This document shows, in pieces, positions 5,774-7,184 of a stretch of DNA of 7,184 nt. The number at the start of each line of letters is the position of its first letter. Position 1 is the stretch's first letter. Under the pieces are notes generated by a model. The model made no database searches. It saw only the letters and a program-made list of their open reading frames with translations, and had not been told where the DNA came from. This DNA is from Planctomycetota bacterium (lineage in GTDB: Bacteria; Planctomycetota; MHYJ01; JACPRB01). The position numbers and the translations under genes are program-made. The stretch lies in NCBI GenBank assembly GCA_016200125.1, contig JACQFK010000019.1, positions 1 to 7,184 on the forward strand. Direction: 5' to 3'.

Positions 5774-6460
5774 ATGGGAGGCGCCCGCGCCGCCTTCCCG
5801 GAGACCGTGTGGTCGACGGTCCTTCGCGCGAAGGACGACGGCGCGGCCCTCGGGCGGCTGATCGAACGCAGCTGGAAGCCGCTCTACTTCTATCTCCGGC
5901 GCAAGGGGCGCGACGTCGAGGCCGCGAAGGACCTGACCCAGGCCTTCTTCTCCCACCTCCTCGAGCGGAGGCTGATGGACCGAGTGGAGCAGGGGCGCGG
6001 CCGCTTCCGCGGCTTCCTGCTCGCGTCGATGGAGCATTTCCTCGCGAACGAGTACCGCGTCGCGACCGCGGAGAAGCGGGGCGGGACGAGCGCGCCGCTG
6101 TCCCTCGACTTTCAGGAGGCGGAGACGCAGTACGCCCCCGCGCTGGCGGAGACGGCGGAGAGCCTCTACACGCGGGCCTGGGCGATCTCCGTCCTGCAGG
6201 GCGCGCTGGCTGATCTGGGCGCCGAGCTCGGCGGCCGCTTCGAGCCGATCCGGGCCCACCTGTCCGCGGGGGAGCATCGTCCGACCTACCGCGAGAGCGC
6301 GGCCAAGCTGGGCCTCTCGGAGTTCGAGTTCACGAACCTGCTTCACAAGGCCCGCGTGAGGCTGGGGGAGCTCATCGTCGCGCGGGTCCGGGACACCGTG
6401 GACGGCGATCCCGGCGAGGAGGTTTCGGAACTTCTGCGCGCCCTGGGAAGAAAATCCTAA
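5774..6460 (+). CDS. ECF-type RNA polymerase sigma factor, kinase-linked
   Basis: 228 residues (234 if GTG 5756 is used). ECF sigma factors direct RNA polymerase to a specific set of promoters. The opening FPETVWSTVL and the block DLTQAFFSHLLERR are hallmarks of a subgroup abundant in planctomycetes and usually encoded beside Ser/Thr kinases. Region 2 spans about residues 25-100, with GRFRGFLLASMEHFLANEYR at 76-95. Region 4, with the helix-turn-helix TYRESAAKLGLSEFEFTNLL (171-190), spans about 135-205. In region 2.2 the canonical DAED is AAKD (50-53), losing two acidic residues, and Thr55 follows. The gene ends in TAATG, with its stop overlapping a possible kinase start at 6460 by one base, so the pair is almost surely co-transcribed. 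No anti-sigma gene is adjacent, which points to control by the kinase. A -10-like TATCAT (5744-5749) lies in the 49-base divergent gap, but no -35 partner is visible. Confidence 0.93.
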   Translation: MGGARAAFPETVWSTVLRAKDDGAALGRLIERSWKPLYFYLRRKGRDVEAAKDLTQAFFSHLLERRLMDRVEQGRGRFRGFLLASMEHFLANEYRVATAEKRGGTSAPLSLDFQEAETQYAPALAETAESLYTRAWAISVLQGALADLGAELGGRFEPIRAHLSAGEHRPTYRESAAKLGLSEFEFTNLLHKARVRLGELIVARVRDTVDGDPGEEVSELLRALGRKS

Positions 6461-6492
6461 TGAACCCTCTCCATCCTTACCACGAGGAGGCA

Positions 6493-6500
6493 GAGGAGGA
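6493..6500 (+). promoter_or_regulatory. Consensus ribosome binding site for the kinase
   Basis: GAGGAGGA contains a perfect AGGAGG (6494-6499) 5 bases before ATG 6505. A second perfect AGGAGG is at 6485-6490. This favours 6505 as the start over ATG 6460, which overlaps the sigma stop and has only GGAAG nine bases upstream. Confidence 0.6.
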
Positions 6501-6504
6501 CCCC

Positions 6505-7184
<680 letters not shown>

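Noticed and set aside
4961..6346. 461-codon minus-strand open frame across the sigma and Kelch genes
   Set aside because: It overlaps the sigma gene antisense and the Kelch gene out of frame, with no recognisable domain.

Overview
The window is GC-rich DNA, and its genes strongly prefer codons ending in G or C. It carries seven genes: five complete and two cut by the window ends. The combination of an exported sulfatase of the CEDIS/SDHGAGMPR type, an exported parallel beta-helix protein, and an ECF sigma factor directly followed by a Hanks-type Ser/Thr kinase with an N-terminal zinc ribbon is typical of Planctomycetota or a close relative. This is inferred from gene content; no marker gene is present.

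Left part (1-996): two divergent genes start from an 84-base gap. On the minus strand is the first 45 codons of an exported protein. On the plus strand is a lipoprotein cyclophilin (peptidyl-prolyl isomerase). The gap contains a perfect 19-base inverted repeat just upstream of the cyclophilin start.

Middle part (1054-4542): two plus-strand genes 45 bases apart, a sulfatase with a C-terminal HEAT-like domain and a beta-helix protein with an N-terminal fibronectin-III-like domain. Both have signal peptides. They look like a small outfit for taking apart sulfated polysaccharide outside the cytoplasm, although the beta-helix protein's activity cannot be read from the sequence. An exported six-bladed Kelch-type protein (4546-5724, minus strand) meets the beta-helix gene tail to tail with only 3 bases between stop codons.

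Right part (5774-7184): divergent from the Kelch gene is a regulatory pair, an ECF sigma factor and a Ser/Thr kinase that runs off the window. No anti-sigma gene lies between them. The sigma factor has AAKD where canonical ECF factors have the acidic DAED motif in region 2.2, followed one residue later by a threonine. This makes control by phosphorylation from the adjacent kinase a concrete, testable idea and is the most interesting point in the window.

There is no gene-free stretch over 300 bases. I see no tRNA, rRNA, CRISPR array, insertion sequence or attachment site.
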